DNA from: Enchytraeus crypticus
Lineage: Eukaryota; Annelida; Clitellata; Enchytraeida; Enchytraeidae
NCBI GenBank assembly: GCA_905160935.1
Contig: CAJHZI010000307.1
Location: 434,001-498,000, forward strand
DNA length: 64,000 bases
Direction of reading: 5' to 3'
The notes below the pieces were generated by a model. That model saw only the letters and a program-made list of their open reading frames with translations, had not been told where the DNA came from and did no database searches. Positions 24,425 through 34,846 of the stretch are shown here, one piece after another. The translations under genes and the position numbers were made by a program. The first letter of the stretch is position 1, and each line of letters opens with the position of its first letter.

Positions 24425-24893
24425 ATCACTGGGTAATATTTATCACTGTGTAATGTTTATCAGAGTGTAATGTTTATCAGTTTGTAATGTTTATCAGTGA
24501 ATAATGTTTATCAGTGTGTAATATTTATCACTGTGTAATGTTTATCAGAGTGTAATGTTTATCAGTTTGTAATGTTTATCAGTGAATAATGTTTATCAGT
24601 GTGTAATATTTATCACTGTGTAATGTTTATCAGAGTGTAATGTTTGTAAGCGTGTAATGTTTATCAGTGTGTAATGTTTATCAGTTTGTAATGTTTATCA
24701 GTGAATAATGTTTATCAGTGTGTAATATTTATCACTGTGTAATGTTTATCAGAGTGTATTGTTTGTAAGCGTGTAATGTTTGTAAGCGTGTAATGTTTAT
24801 CAGTGTGTAATGTTTATCAGTTTGTAATGTTTATCAGTGAATAATGTTTATCAGTGTGTACTATTTATCAGTGTGTAATGTTTATCGGTCTCT
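24425..24893 (+). repeat. 15-bp tandem array with higher-order structure
   Basis: About thirty units of GTGTAATGTTTATCA. Variants (GAATAATGTTTATCA, TTGTAATGTTTATCA, GTGTAATGTTTGTAA) recur in the same order, showing a higher-order unit of roughly 75 to 105 bp made by unequal exchange. There are no spacers, so this is not a CRISPR array. Confidence 0.9.
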
Positions 24894-25740
24894 CATGCAC
24901 ATTTACTGTTCAATTTAATTTCAATTCACTAAAAATTAATCAGTCGGCTTAAAAGTTGATCCTACAATAGGCTTAGGGTTGTCGTTACCATATCAAATTA
25001 ATTATAGTTTAAAGCATTCTTACAGTTAAGACTTTTAGTTTTCATTAATTTTTAATTTCTCAACTTCTTCCTGCGTAATACGCATTTCTTAATATACGCA
25101 CAGAGTACATACAGTCCATACTTCAATGTCCTTAAGATGCAACAAGTCCAAAATTAGTTGTGATCAATTTGCAAGTAGATTATAGTAGACACTTTCTGTC
25201 ATAGCAGATTAGATCAAAACCATATTTTTATAAAGTGGACATTTGACTCCTGAAGCTAAATGGCTTTCTAATCTTCAACTATCACCTTTAATTATTATCT
25301 CACGTGAGCTATGATGCAATAATATTTCATCTGCGGTCTCATCTTTCATTCCTGATTTTAAAGACTCTGTAGTCATAATAACCTAGAGTAAAGCTGACAG
25401 ATCCTAGGCTTATAATCAATTTTATGAATATGTCTTGCACATAACCGGATGAGTTTTGTGCTTTTTCTCTTCTAGATTGTAATGGCTAGTCTATGAACTT
25501 TATTAAAATTAAAGTGATACGCAAAGTTTGTTCACAGCTGCTCGTTGCTTGTAATGGAGATTGAATAAGGCTCTTGTCCTAATTTTTCTGAGTGTTGGCC
25601 TCTGCATATACAGTAGCTTTTATATATTTATAACTATAGGCCTATTTCAAGTGTCATGCCTGATCCAAACCTGGACGGCGATATGTCATATGTTCCTCCA
25701 TATATCTCTATCCGTTGTTGCTCTGATCATTTCTGTTTCC
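24894..25740. other. No recognised gene
   Basis: AT-rich. An 88-codon plus-strand ORF (25561..25827) has two hydrophobic stretches but starts at TTG, shows no family motif and runs into the hairpin at 25741; I do not call it a gene. Confidence 0.4.
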
Positions 25741-25863
25741 ATTATCTGCATCCATTTGCTTAGATCCTTAATGAACGTCATCCGCTGCCGATCCTTGACA
25801 ATCGAAGAAAGGGTCGGCAGCAGATAACGTTCATTAGGAGTCTAAACAAATGGGTGCTGATAC
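25741..25863. repeat. Imperfect inverted repeat, arms about 50 bp
   Basis: ATTATCTGCATCCATTTGCT, then TAGATCCTTAATGAACGT and GCTGCCGATCCTT pair with AAGGGTCGGCAGCAGATAAC, GTTCATTAGGAGTCTAAAC and AAATGGGTGCTGATA, with about a dozen loop bases. The length and mismatches are in the range of a hairpin RNA precursor or a small foldback element. Confidence 0.6.
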
Positions 25864-26514
25864 GAGAAAATATATTATAATAGCAAAAATGGACAGACAC
25901 ATTGACATGGCTATGTCAAAATTTTAATTATTGACAGTAAAATGTCCAACACTCTCAGGACCGGTAAATGAATACGCCTAAATGATTACCAAGTGCCTAA
26001 CGATTTATATATACATTATATTCATAGCGACAGATATCAGTTATGATGCTCATTTCACTATAGCGCCTGTTGAACCAGTTGCAGGAGTTTTAGTGCCTGT
26101 TAAACCAGTTGAAAGAGTTATCTGCTATAGCCTACAGTAATAAGAACATGCTGCATTGTAGGAGAACTATGAATGTAAGATCGATTTATAAGTAAAATAC
26201 TATTTTAGTCATTCTGTTCCATCTTAATGTGTTAATAATTGCCCACGATAACTATTTCTAGAAATAGTGCTCAAGCCAAGCACTTGTCCATTAAAGTGTT
26301 CAGACCATTAATTGGCTGTGATTTGCGTGATAATGAGACATAATACAAAATAATGAGATTTCAAGGCTCACAATTGTTCTATTGCCCCAGTCTCTAATTT
26401 TGGCATTATTTGAAGAATGTGATTTTTAACGTACTGTAACCGTAGGCCCTATAGATATTAACGTTCTTACAATGGAACTTTGCTACAACGTTAGAGCTAG
26501 AGCTAATCTTAACG
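25864..26514. other. No gene; GCGCCTGTTGAACCAGTTG local duplication
   Basis: AGCGCCTGTTGAACCAGTTG and AGTGCCTGTTAAACCAGTTG occur in tandem at about 26063..26113. A fragment TTGCCCCAGTCTCTAATTTT near 26382 matches the end of the long-TIR element. Confidence 0.45.
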
Positions 26515-26627
26515 TCAGTTTCTCACTCGAAAGCGACGTCAGAGACGGGAGAGCCCAGGATTTGAACCTCGCACATGGACCTACTGATCCGCGGTCGACT
26601 AACTTACCAACATCGCCACTGGCTCCA
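26515..26627 (-). repeat. tRNA-derived SINE, family B
   Basis: The minus strand carries GGAGCCAGTGGCGATGTTGG (A box), GAGGTTCAAATCC (B box) and GACGTCGCTTTCGAGTGAG. Confidence 0.72.
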
Positions 26628-26630
26628 GCC

Positions 26631-26684
26631 GAGTCTCTCATTTAGTTTGAGAGACTCACGTCTCTCAAACTAATTGAGAGACTC
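26631..26684. repeat. 25-bp near-perfect hairpin
   Basis: GAGTCTCTCATTTAGTTTGA then GAGAC pairs with GTCTCTCAAACTAATTGAGA then GACTC across a 4-base loop, with one mismatch. It starts a few bases after the A-box end of the family B SINE, so it may be a flank rearrangement. Confidence 0.75.
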
Positions 26685-28106
26685 GTCAACTTTATAATTC
26701 TGTAATTAAGTATTTCATTATTTGTAAATTAATGTATTTTCCCATTGTATTAAGCTTAATACCTCAATGCGAGACCACGATAAAAATATCCACTCTAAAA
26801 CATTGCATATTGTAACATTTAATTTTAGCCTTAAAGCTACAGAAAATTTCATTTTCATATTTATTTAAAATTAGTATTTCAATTAGTTAACTTCTGCCGA
26901 CAATTTTGCTAAACTTTAGTCTAACTAATTAATTGACAGCAATTTCAAATTTTAGTTACTATTACGTATTTAGCAAAAGTTCAGAAATATTATACGGGCA
27001 TCGATTAATTTCAACGTGAAATGTCAAGTTGTTGACATAAGATGATTTCACGTACAGTATGAGAGAGCTGGAGGGAGTTGTGGTTTACGAAGTTCAGAAA
27101 AAATAATTTGCTTCCTCATTCGTTGCAGGAAATTTCTACTTTCAAGAAAGTTTAAACACAGCTTGCGGCGTTACAAAGTAAGCAGGCTTACCATCAACAA
27201 ACCTGAAATTAGGCCAGCACAATGAAAGTTAACTTGGGTGTTCTGTATTAACAGGAATACAGAACACCCTAATTAGATCTCTGGTAGAAAAGTACAGGTA
27301 TATTTATTTCTTTCTTTATTCTCTTTTGTTCTTTTTTCCACTAATTTTGCGCTCTTACAAAGTTAGGTCTGAGGTTGTTTTGGCCTAATTTTGCTTTATT
27401 TTGGGTGAACTTGCGTGCATGGTAGAGCCGCTGGTCACTATTATCTCTGTTGTTGGCGATGACGTTGCTCTGTTGCATTGTTGTTATCTGCACTGGTTGT
27501 ATTCAATGATCGACACGAACAGTGATGATAAAAACTTAGGCCTAATGACGAAAAAGTTTACGGCTACCTAGATAAAAATTTATTTGAAGTAACACTTCAG
27601 TGCACCTAGATAAAAACATTCGGCGATCCTTGAATAAAACACTTAGGCCATACGCCTAGATATAAACATATAAGCATTGGCCTACCAAGTTCAAACAAAA
27701 AAGTATTTGGGTGCATCTGGATAACATGTAGAAATACTTATCTAAAACAATTAGTTGTATTTAGATAATTCAAATTATTTAGTTGTTTCTTGGATAAAAA
27801 ATAAAGCATATTTTTTCAAAATTAGCGGGAAGACAATAGACATAAAATAATTAGATCTCTGGTAGAAAATTGCTACTATATAAATAACATTTAACAGTAC
27901 TCTATATTAACACCAGGCAGCCGTAAGATAAAGTAGTCTTAATTAAGTGACACGCACCTATTAAAAAGTCAAACTACAAAAAGTCAAGGTCAGCCGGACC
28001 CAGGAATCAATCTGTACACACGACGAACACTTTGATTCTCGAAAACTGAAAATGTTATAAAGAACAGTGTAGGCCACTAGCAATGTAAGTAGGCCTATTG
28101 GATGTC
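26685..28106. other. No gene; a perfect 14-bp hairpin and CTAGATAAAAA-type local repeats
   Basis: GGGTGTTCTGTATT (27236..27249) pairs perfectly with AATACAGAACACCC (27256..27269). From about 27540 to 27790, segments of CCTAGATAAAAA-TT-GG recur at intervals of 40 to 60 bp. No ORF. Confidence 0.45.
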
Positions 28107-28290
28107 TCAATAGCGTAGCGGTGTAGATAACGTTAAGAAGTTTTAAATGACAGATCCCGAGGCAAATTGAACTCTAGCGCGGGTTCGAATCCCAGCCGCG
28201 CTGATCTGAGATCTCATACATTCAATGGACTGGTTACACGGAAAATAGAATAAACTGCCTATCGGATTTAACATGTGGTATTAAAATTTA
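28107..28290 (+). repeat. tRNA-derived SINE, family A
   Basis: GATGTCTCAATAGCGTAGCG (A box), GCGGGTTCGAATCCCAGC (B box) and the tail CTGATCTGAGATCTC through TTTAACATGTGGTATTAAAA. Confidence 0.8.
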
Positions 28291-29534
28291 TAGATGTAGT
28301 AGTACTGGGTTAGCATATTAATTATTGTTGTAAGTTTATTATTATTGTGCAAGTTAATCAAGTTTGGCTGTTTTCTAGAACATTGCATATTTTCCGGGAA
28401 GCTGCTGATCTTATAAGCCATTCTCTCCGGGAACTGCGAACTTGCGTAATACATGAGGTGATGTTTGAACACTGTGTCTATTGGCTGTACCTATCGCACG
28501 ATTTCTATTATTAGTTACAGCTAGTATGTTGCTGAAGGTCGCAAGATATTGAGAATCTTCTATATAGTCATAGTGCAGACTTACTCTGCGCGCTGTACTG
28601 TGACGTGCGTACAGACAAAGCGATGTAATTGTCCGTTGCAGTTTTGTTGCGTTTAGAAGGCGAAGCCTTTCGGCTCAGGTAGCGATGGTGCCTTCGGAAA
28701 AAGACGCGTTTCATGCAGAGATACAGCGAACGTTCAGTGTGAACAGGGCCGGGCAGATATGAAAGCTACTTTCGTGTAATTACAAATGTAAAGTTTTAAC
28801 TTAATATAGATTAATTCTAATGTAATAAAATAATAATAATAATAATATAGTATCTCTCGCGTCAAGTGTTTTCTTCACAGTCTCTCACATTTTCAGCGGC
28901 CTATTTGGCTACAATGACAGCAGATCCCGTACCTAACATCTACTGCTAGTTTTTCCCAGCGACATCATCGTCGTCTTCCGAGATCGACGTTAAAATATAT
29001 ACCCTCTCTGTCTCTGTCTATCCACGACAGAGACATAAAAGTTGTTGATCGTTTCACTATAATGCGTGTTTTATTACGTACAAAGCTTGTCACAGAGCGT
29101 ACAGTATTGAATAATTAGCTTTGCTATTATAAGAAAGCTTAGGCCAATGAGATATTATAATAATTAATTTTATTAGTTAAAAGCTACTTCAATTGTATAG
29201 ACTACATGCAATCTGCAAAATTGCATAATTTTCGTAATTTTCAATCATGATGAATTCAATACTAACTTTTAATAATAACATGCCAAAACAGAATATCAAA
29301 TGAATTAAATATAAAATAATAAACGGATAATATTCATGTCTAAATCTTGGAGGAGCGAGGTATACAAAGTTCAAAAGTCTAAGATCTAGTTCAAAGGTCT
29401 AGATTATTTTTATGAGCAAATAGCGGCATCAAATGACCATAGAAACAACCAATATAGGTAGCATATATAGCAGCTTTTGTAAATTTATAGCTATAGGTCA
29501 GGTAAGAATCGTGAGGCGATCGGTGAGATTAATT
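28291..29534. other. No gene; fragments of SINE tails
   Basis: TTGTTGATCGTTTCACTATAATGCGTG at about 29041 is the 3' end of family A. GACATCATCGTCGTCTTCCG, then AGATCGACGTTAAA near 28961 resembles family C. A minus ORF at 28472..28281 is not recognised. Confidence 0.4.
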
Positions 29535-29800
29535 ATCAATCGCTAATATCTTTCTAGCTATTTCTTGTTAATATCTTTCTAGCTATTTCTTGCTAATATC
29601 TTTCTAGCCATTTCTTGCTAATATCTTTCTAGCTATTTCTTGCTACTATCTTTCTAGCTATTTCTTGCTAATATCTTTCTAGCTATTTCTTGCTAATATC
29701 TTTCTAGCTATTTCTTGCTAATATCAAGCTAGCTATTTCTTGCTAATATCAAGCTAGCAATTTCTTATAATATTTTGCTATCTATTTCTTGATATATTGT
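29535..29800 (+). repeat. 25-bp tandem array
   Basis: About ten units of TAATATCTTTCTAGCTATTT plus CTTGC, with variants (TAATATCAAGCTAGC) at the right side. Lies about 410 bp upstream of the GPCR start codon. Confidence 0.9.
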
Positions 29801-29892
29801 TAGCTGTTTTTTGCAAAGAAAGTGTTATTCCTCCTTTAATCACTTTATAAATTTATTCTGTAACAGCTTCACCTAAAAGCTACGGTATCTAA

Positions 29893-30122
29893 ATGAAATC
29901 ATTGTAATCATTAATCAATGTAATCATTAATCAATGTAATCATTAATCAATGCAATCATTAATCAATGTAATCATTAATCAATGTAATCATTAATCAATG
30001 TAATCATTAATCAATGCAATCATTAATCAATGTAATCATTAATCAATGTAATCATTAATCAATGCAATCATTAATCAATGTAATCATTAATCAATGTAAT
30101 CATTAATCAATGTAATCACTAA
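29893..30122 (+). repeat. 16-bp TAAT-rich tandem array upstream of the GPCR
   Basis: About fourteen near-identical units of AATCATTAATCAATGT. Each unit has TAAT-type homeodomain cores on both strands. The array ends about 90 bp before the GPCR start codon, upstream of a likely 3' splice site (TTTCAG at 30188..30193), so it may be in an intron or the promoter. Confidence 0.9.
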
Positions 30123-30212
30123 GAGTATGTTGTATAATGAATATGATGTTACTCAGAATCACTAAGATTATAACTAGCTGCATAATGTTTCAGATAAAAG
30201 AAGAACAGCGCA

Positions 30213-31628
30213 ATGACGTCGAATTACTTGTCGTGCAATCTGAGCGCGTACGAGATTAGCATTCAACAAAATGCGACGCGATCAACTCCAGATGGTTGTG
30301 ACAATCTGTATCAGCTGGAATATTCTTCATTTTCTCTTTCAATGTACGGTATTGTATCTCCCATCATCATTCTACTAACCGTCCTGACGAACTGCCTCGT
30401 GTGTGCGGTACTATGTAGAGAGAACATGAGGAATCCCACCAATGACTTGCTGCTAGCCATGGCAGTGTCAGACACTCTCACAGGCCTCTCTCCACTACCG
30501 TGCTTTCTCTACTTCTACTCATTCGGCAGTCCATCCACTAACCTTCAGTACATGCCGTACTCCTGGTGCGCTCTTTACTTCTCTCTCGTTGATTATCTGC
30601 CCACAATATTTCACACAGCGTCTGTGTGGCTGACCGTGGCTTTGGCTGTCCAGAGGTACGTCTGTGTCTGCATGCCGTGGGGAGCAGGGAAGACCTGCGG
30701 CCCAAGGGGCGTCAGGATCATCATAGCGAGTATTTACTGCACAGCAATCATCTCACAGTTCAGCAGGTTCTTTGAACTGAAAACGATTCCCGTTGAAGCA
30801 AAGAGATATAACAGAGAAATAGAAAACAATCAGACCACAACAGCTATTCTACCATATAACACAATACAGAACCTAGAAGATGATGCCATTCTGTTATGTA
30901 GGGTAGAGAAGAGCGACCTGGTAGCTCAATACACTGACATCTACTTCAGCATCTACTACTGGTTTCGCATTGTCTTCATTCACCTGGCGCCATGTTTGTT
31001 TCTCATCATCATGAACGCTCTTCTGGTGGAGACGATCAGACAGACCCAGGCGAGGCGGCGACTTCTTCTCCTCCACAACCGTCGCCAGGAGAGCCGGCGT
31101 GCCGCCGAGAGCACCCAGCGCACCCGCATGCTCATCGTCGTCGTCGGAATCTTCATCGTCGTCGAGTTACCACTGGCCGTCATGTTGATCATCACCGTAC
31201 TAGAAAACACTCTCAGACAGCAGCTAACCGACCCAACCAAAAACCGATTGGCAACGCTGCTGCTGAACTTTTTTGTTCTTCTCAGCTATCCGATTAATTT
31301 CTTCATATACTGCGCCATGAGCACACAGTTTCGAGAGACGTTTAGCAGTATATTTTTCTGTCAGAGTAGAACGAGAGGACCGCTGCTGACGAGACAGACA
31401 GACGCCACGACGACGGAAGCTTTTGAGCTGAGCGTGGGAACGAGGAGAAAAAGTGCTCGATCTCAATCGATTAAATGTAACAACAGTGCAAACATCGTCA
31501 CGTCAGCGGTGATTAAAAACAGCAACTGCGCCACCTCACTGGTTCATGATAACTTTGCTAATGCTTTAGTAGAATGTAAGCAAACCAAAGACATTTCTAG
31601 TAAAATATTGGAATGTAAACCCATTTGA
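30213..31628 (+). CDS. Myoinhibitory-peptide / sex-peptide receptor-like GPCR
   Basis: A 471-residue class A GPCR in one uninterrupted coding exon. Receptors of this family sit in the plasma membrane and signal through G proteins on binding W-amide peptides (MIP / allatostatin B). Seen: two likely N-glycosylation sites (CNLS, QNAT), TM1 with N60, NPTNDLLLAMAVSD in TM2 (D87), a disulphide pair C119 and C229, WLTVALAVQRY in TM3 (QRY replaces DRY, as in Drosophila SPR), YYWFRIVFIHLAPC in TM5, TRMLIVVVGIFIVVELP in TM6, and SYPINFFIYCAMSTQFRETF in TM7 (YPINF in place of NPxxY, again as in SPR). The arginine-rich third loop and Ser/Thr-rich tail are intracellular. The ATG is the first after an in-frame TAA at 30195. 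A TTTCAG acceptor ends just before, so an upstream non-coding exon is likely. No frame breaks. Ligand is inferred from family. Confidence 0.92.
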   Translation: MTSNYLSCNLSAYEISIQQNATRSTPDGCDNLYQLEYSSFSLSMYGIVSPIIILLTVLTNCLVCAVLCRENMRNPTNDLLLAMAVSDTLTGLSPLPCFLYFYSFGSPSTNLQYMPYSWCALYFSLVDYLPTIFHTASVWLTVALAVQRYVCVCMPWGAGKTCGPRGVRIIIASIYCTAIISQFSRFFELKTIPVEAKRYNREIENNQTTTAILPYNTIQNLEDDAILLCRVEKSDLVAQYTDIYFSIYYWFRIVFIHLAPCLFLIIMNALLVETIRQTQARRRLLLLHNRRQESRRAAESTQRTRMLIVVVGIFIVVELPLAVMLIITVLENTLRQQLTDPTKNRLATLLLNFFVLLSYPINFFIYCAMSTQFRETFSSIFFCQSRTRGPLLTRQTDATTTEAFELSVGTRRKSARSQSIKCNNSANIVTSAVIKNSNCATSLVHDNFANALVECKQTKDISSKILECKPI

Positions 31629-31751
31629 AGACTTCGCAAATTAGAAAAGGAAAATGTTTGGAAGATTTAATCTCTTGAAGTCAACCGGCCTAAAGACTCA
31701 ACGACAAAAGCGAAGTCAGCTAAATGAAAGATGTTCATAAAAGTAAACACT

Positions 31752-31995
31752 TATTTTAGTGAAATGATCAACTGTGTTGATATCTATCACTTTCAATACC
31801 ACATCTTTAAACCGTTAGGCAATTTAGTCCATTTTCCGCGGGAACCAGTCCAGTGAATGTCCGAGATTTTACTCTCAGATCAGCGCGGCTGGGATTCGAA
31901 CCCAGTAGGGTTCGATTCACTCAGGGTCTGTCACTTAAAACTTCATGACGTTATCTACCCCTCTAACCATTGCGCTATTTCGATATTCCTATCTC
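31752..31995 (-). repeat. tRNA-derived SINE, family A, full length
   Basis: The minus strand shows CGAAATAGCGCAATGGTTAG (A box), GGGTTCGAATCCCAGCCGCG (B box), CTGATCTGAGAGTAAAATCT and the tail ATATCAACACAGTTGATCAT then TTCACTAAAATAAG. It lies 125 bp after the receptor stop codon, probably in its 3' UTR. Confidence 0.85.
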
Positions 31996-33392
31996 AAATG
32001 CACATCAGCAACGGGTGACATAAGATCTCAATCCAGCAACTGTTGATCCACAGTGGAAAATGCGGCTGCTCATGTCTTCAATCAATAAAGTAACACTTTA
32101 AAATTTATGAGATTCTTTACTTTATTAAATAATTATTTATGCTAAATCAATGTAATCGACAAAAATAACAAAAATAGTTTTAAAACTTCACATGAATTGC
32201 AAATTTAGCAGAACTTCACTTAAATTCATGAGTCATTTTCAAAAAATCATTTCCATGACATGTTAAGCTGAACTTCACGTAAGAGATTCACATAAAATAT
32301 CAGTGTACACTAGAATCCCAGTCATTTAAAATCAGTCTACTTTATAATAATACCATTCTCCTTAAATAGCAGGCTTTATAAGAAACATTTCTACTCGTTC
32401 AATAGAAGATTGAATTCTAAATATTTAGTAAAATGTCGCGAAAGAATTAAGAAAAATGTTATTTTTATGTTATAACAGCAGGGTTTCATATGAAGATTGA
32501 AATCTTCAATACCCAATAAAACATTGTCACAAATATTATAGTACACTGTCTTCACGCTGATATCAAATCGCCACAGTCAATAATGAACACTGGCCTCTAC
32601 ATAAAACAGTCTATCAGCAGTGGATTCAGTAAAGCTTAGAATGAATTGAGAGGAAGAAACTCTATAATATGCTCGACACTTTCGAGTGTTTTAAAAGCAT
32701 CCTGCAGCTCGCGTATATTACTTTAAGAACTCAAATGCCTACAAAAGTGACAATGGTAATTGTATAATTAACTAACAAGACTTTAATATTAGCAATTCAT
32801 CAATTTAATTGGTATTGCCGTATTAGTTAAACAAAACGATAAAGTAATTTGGTGGTAATTTGCTCGAGACCCAAAGCCTCCCTCTCGAGCTTCATTACAA
32901 CTAAATCCACTACCGGTATAACAGTTATTATTTTAATTAATCCTAATTTCTTCAAGGTAGCCGCTAAATGTTGAGTTATGTTGTTCAAATCTAAGCACTG
33001 GTAATGATGATTTCTACAACCGTAGCACAACGCAAGCTGTATAACAATGGTAGAAGTAGCACAATACTAGAAGTAGCGCAGTGCTAGCAGTCGCTCGTGT
33101 TGATCGTTGTGAACGGGTTAGCTGCAACACACGAACACCAACATTAACTTTAACAATAATATATGCTACTTAATCATGTATATATCAATACTATTACGTA
33201 ACTACATCAATCAAAAACTATCAACTAAGTTTCAAATGTTCACTAAAGTTGATTTCATCTCAAAAACATTCTCATCGTCATCATCATCTCTTCTTAAATA
33301 CCAGTTTAGCTAGGGCCGGGATACGTATCTAAAGAGTATTTTCCAATAATTATTTATGAGTTTTATATTTACTAAACTTCTAAGATAATTAC

Positions 33393-33425
<33 letters not shown>

Positions 33426-34208
33426 CTAATTAATTATTGATAATTATTGTTGACTATTTAGATCATGTTTGCATATATGAATAAATACTGATAGTCTGTT
33501 AGCCAATATACTAAATTCGTTAGACAATTGATGATAACTTTGTCTATCTTGAACAAATTTGAATAACTATTGATGTCTAGAAATCATTATCTTCATTTGA
33601 ATCCCAATTTAACTAGGGTCTGCAATACATGTCTAGAAATGTGTGACCAAATACAGATTTACGATAGTAACTAAAAATAACTTTTTACTTAATGATACAA
33701 ACACAGTAAATTCAGAAAACTAAATCACCAGCAAAATACCACACTACATTCCATTAAATTCTAAATGAAAGTAATTAGCTTCATTATACTTGTACTCTAT
33801 AATTCTACAGTGCAGTAATAACCAGGCATTACTTGCTTTTAGCAATAATTATAGACAATAATTTATTTACACAACTTTGGTATACTTTACTGTTAAACTT
33901 TATGAATGTTTAATTAGGTGTCTATGCATCTATTACTAGTGCTATGCCGAGGAGAAGCCTCAAGGTACATATTCTTACACCACGTCGTCTTTCACATTCT
34001 TCAAGAGCACTATATCGATCAACCAGTTGATTTCATAATAGAGGCTATGCATTATCATTCTATTACTGCAGCCCTTAAATAGGTAAACAGTTTCTGAGAC
34101 GGTTTTGCAATTCCTTCCTCCATTAAATCTCAGCCGCGTCTTACGATACAAGCAGTAAAAGGTTAATCTATTCTACAGTGAACACGACACGAGTAGAAAG
34201 TAGATGTT
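31996..34208. other. No recognised gene; one (ATT)n tract
   Basis: AT-rich. An ATT run lies at about 33392..33420. A 67-codon minus ORF (33030..32827) reads well but has no family I know and no clear splice context. Confidence 0.4.
32084..32089 (+). terminator. Candidate polyadenylation signal of the GPCR gene
   Basis: AATAAA about 455 bp after the receptor stop codon, beyond a SINE that would lie in the 3' UTR. No transcript evidence. Confidence 0.35.
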
Positions 34209-34366
34209 AGAGAACGTCTTGATAGCGTAGGAGTAACGTCATAAGTTTTAAATGACAGATCCTGAGGTGAATTGAACCCTCGCGGGATCGAATCCCAGGT
34301 GCGTCGATCTAAGAGTAGATAGATATCAACTTAGTTGATCATTTCACTATAATGCTTATGTTAGAG
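34209..34366 (+). repeat. tRNA-derived SINE, family A, internally deleted
   Basis: AACGTCTTGATAGCGTAGGAG, GCGGGATCGAATCCCAGGTG, CGTCGATCTAAGAGTA then jumps to GATAGATATCAACTTAGTTG and ATCATTTCACTATAATGC. The middle of the tail (the GGACTGGTTAC to GGTATTAAAAG part) is missing. On the other strand, the last few codons of the candidate PREP 3' exon come from its right end. Confidence 0.75.
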
Positions 34367-34533
34367 AAGAAGTCCTTCCTACCAGATACTGATTGGACGG
34401 TAGAAGCGGGTCCTGTCTGCGTTATATAAACATAATTATGAACATCGCCCCCCTCTGGTTCCTTGTCTGTCCCTGCCCCCTCGTCCAATTCATCCTCACT
34501 CTCCTCCCCCAATACTGAATCATCATGGTCGCC
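34339..34533 (-). CDS. Candidate alternative 3' exon of the PREP/PKNOX gene (acidic tail)
   Basis: After a good acceptor (GATATGCGTTTAG, exon from 34533) there is an open frame of 64 codons beginning GDHDDSVLGEESEDELDEGA and ending at TGA 34341..34339. The reading phase is 0, and exon 7 of PREP has a phase-0 donor at GAAGAG/GTGGGA (exon end 37553), so the join is in frame. Vertebrate PKNOX proteins also end in a Ser/Glu/Asp-rich stretch, which supports it. The last eight or so codons come from a SINE. The alternative is that exon 7 reads through to the stop at 37538 and this exon is unused. The intervening intron would hold a LINE. Confidence 0.45.
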   Translation of the reverse strand, partial: GDHDDSVLGEESEDELDEGAGTDKEPEGGDVHNYVYITQTGPASTVQSVSGRKDFFSNISIIVK

Positions 34534-34846
34534 CTAAACGCATATCACACAACTTTTTGGCTAATCAATCAATATCAATAAGGGTTTCACTTCCGGTTCA
34601 TCGCCAAAGGGCAGTAACAGAAACATATGTTTAATTTGTTCACATATCACACAGCACGACAGTCAACATATTTTGAATAACATAAAGGTACAAAGTAAAA
34701 CGCAAAGACAGGCACACTAGTACATGCACAAACCAGGCCATCAATGAGGCAGCATAACACCCTATCGAGTTGACCACCCGGATATCAATCACCCCGCTAA
34801 CAAGCGTCCCACATGTCTAAATCAAACTTTTAATCAAAATAAAAGA
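34534..34846. other. SINE-like fragment in candidate PREP intron
   Basis: AATCAATATCAATAAGGGTT then TCACTTCCGGTTCATCGCCA then AAGGGCAG resembles the reversed family C tail seen near 37805. Confidence 0.35.

Noticed and set aside
24425-24893. CRISPR-like regular repeats
   Set aside because: Repeats are contiguous with no unique spacers, no cas genes, and the context is animal DNA. The same applies to 29535..30122 and 54912..55512.
25561-25827. Hydrophobic 88-codon plus-strand ORF
   Set aside because: Non-ATG start, no motif, and overlaps a hairpin repeat.
30894-31297. Opposite-strand and shifted ORFs within the GPCR
   Set aside because: Shadows of the receptor frame with no family features.
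32827-33030. 67-codon minus-strand ORF
   Set aside because: No recognised family and no supporting splice sites.
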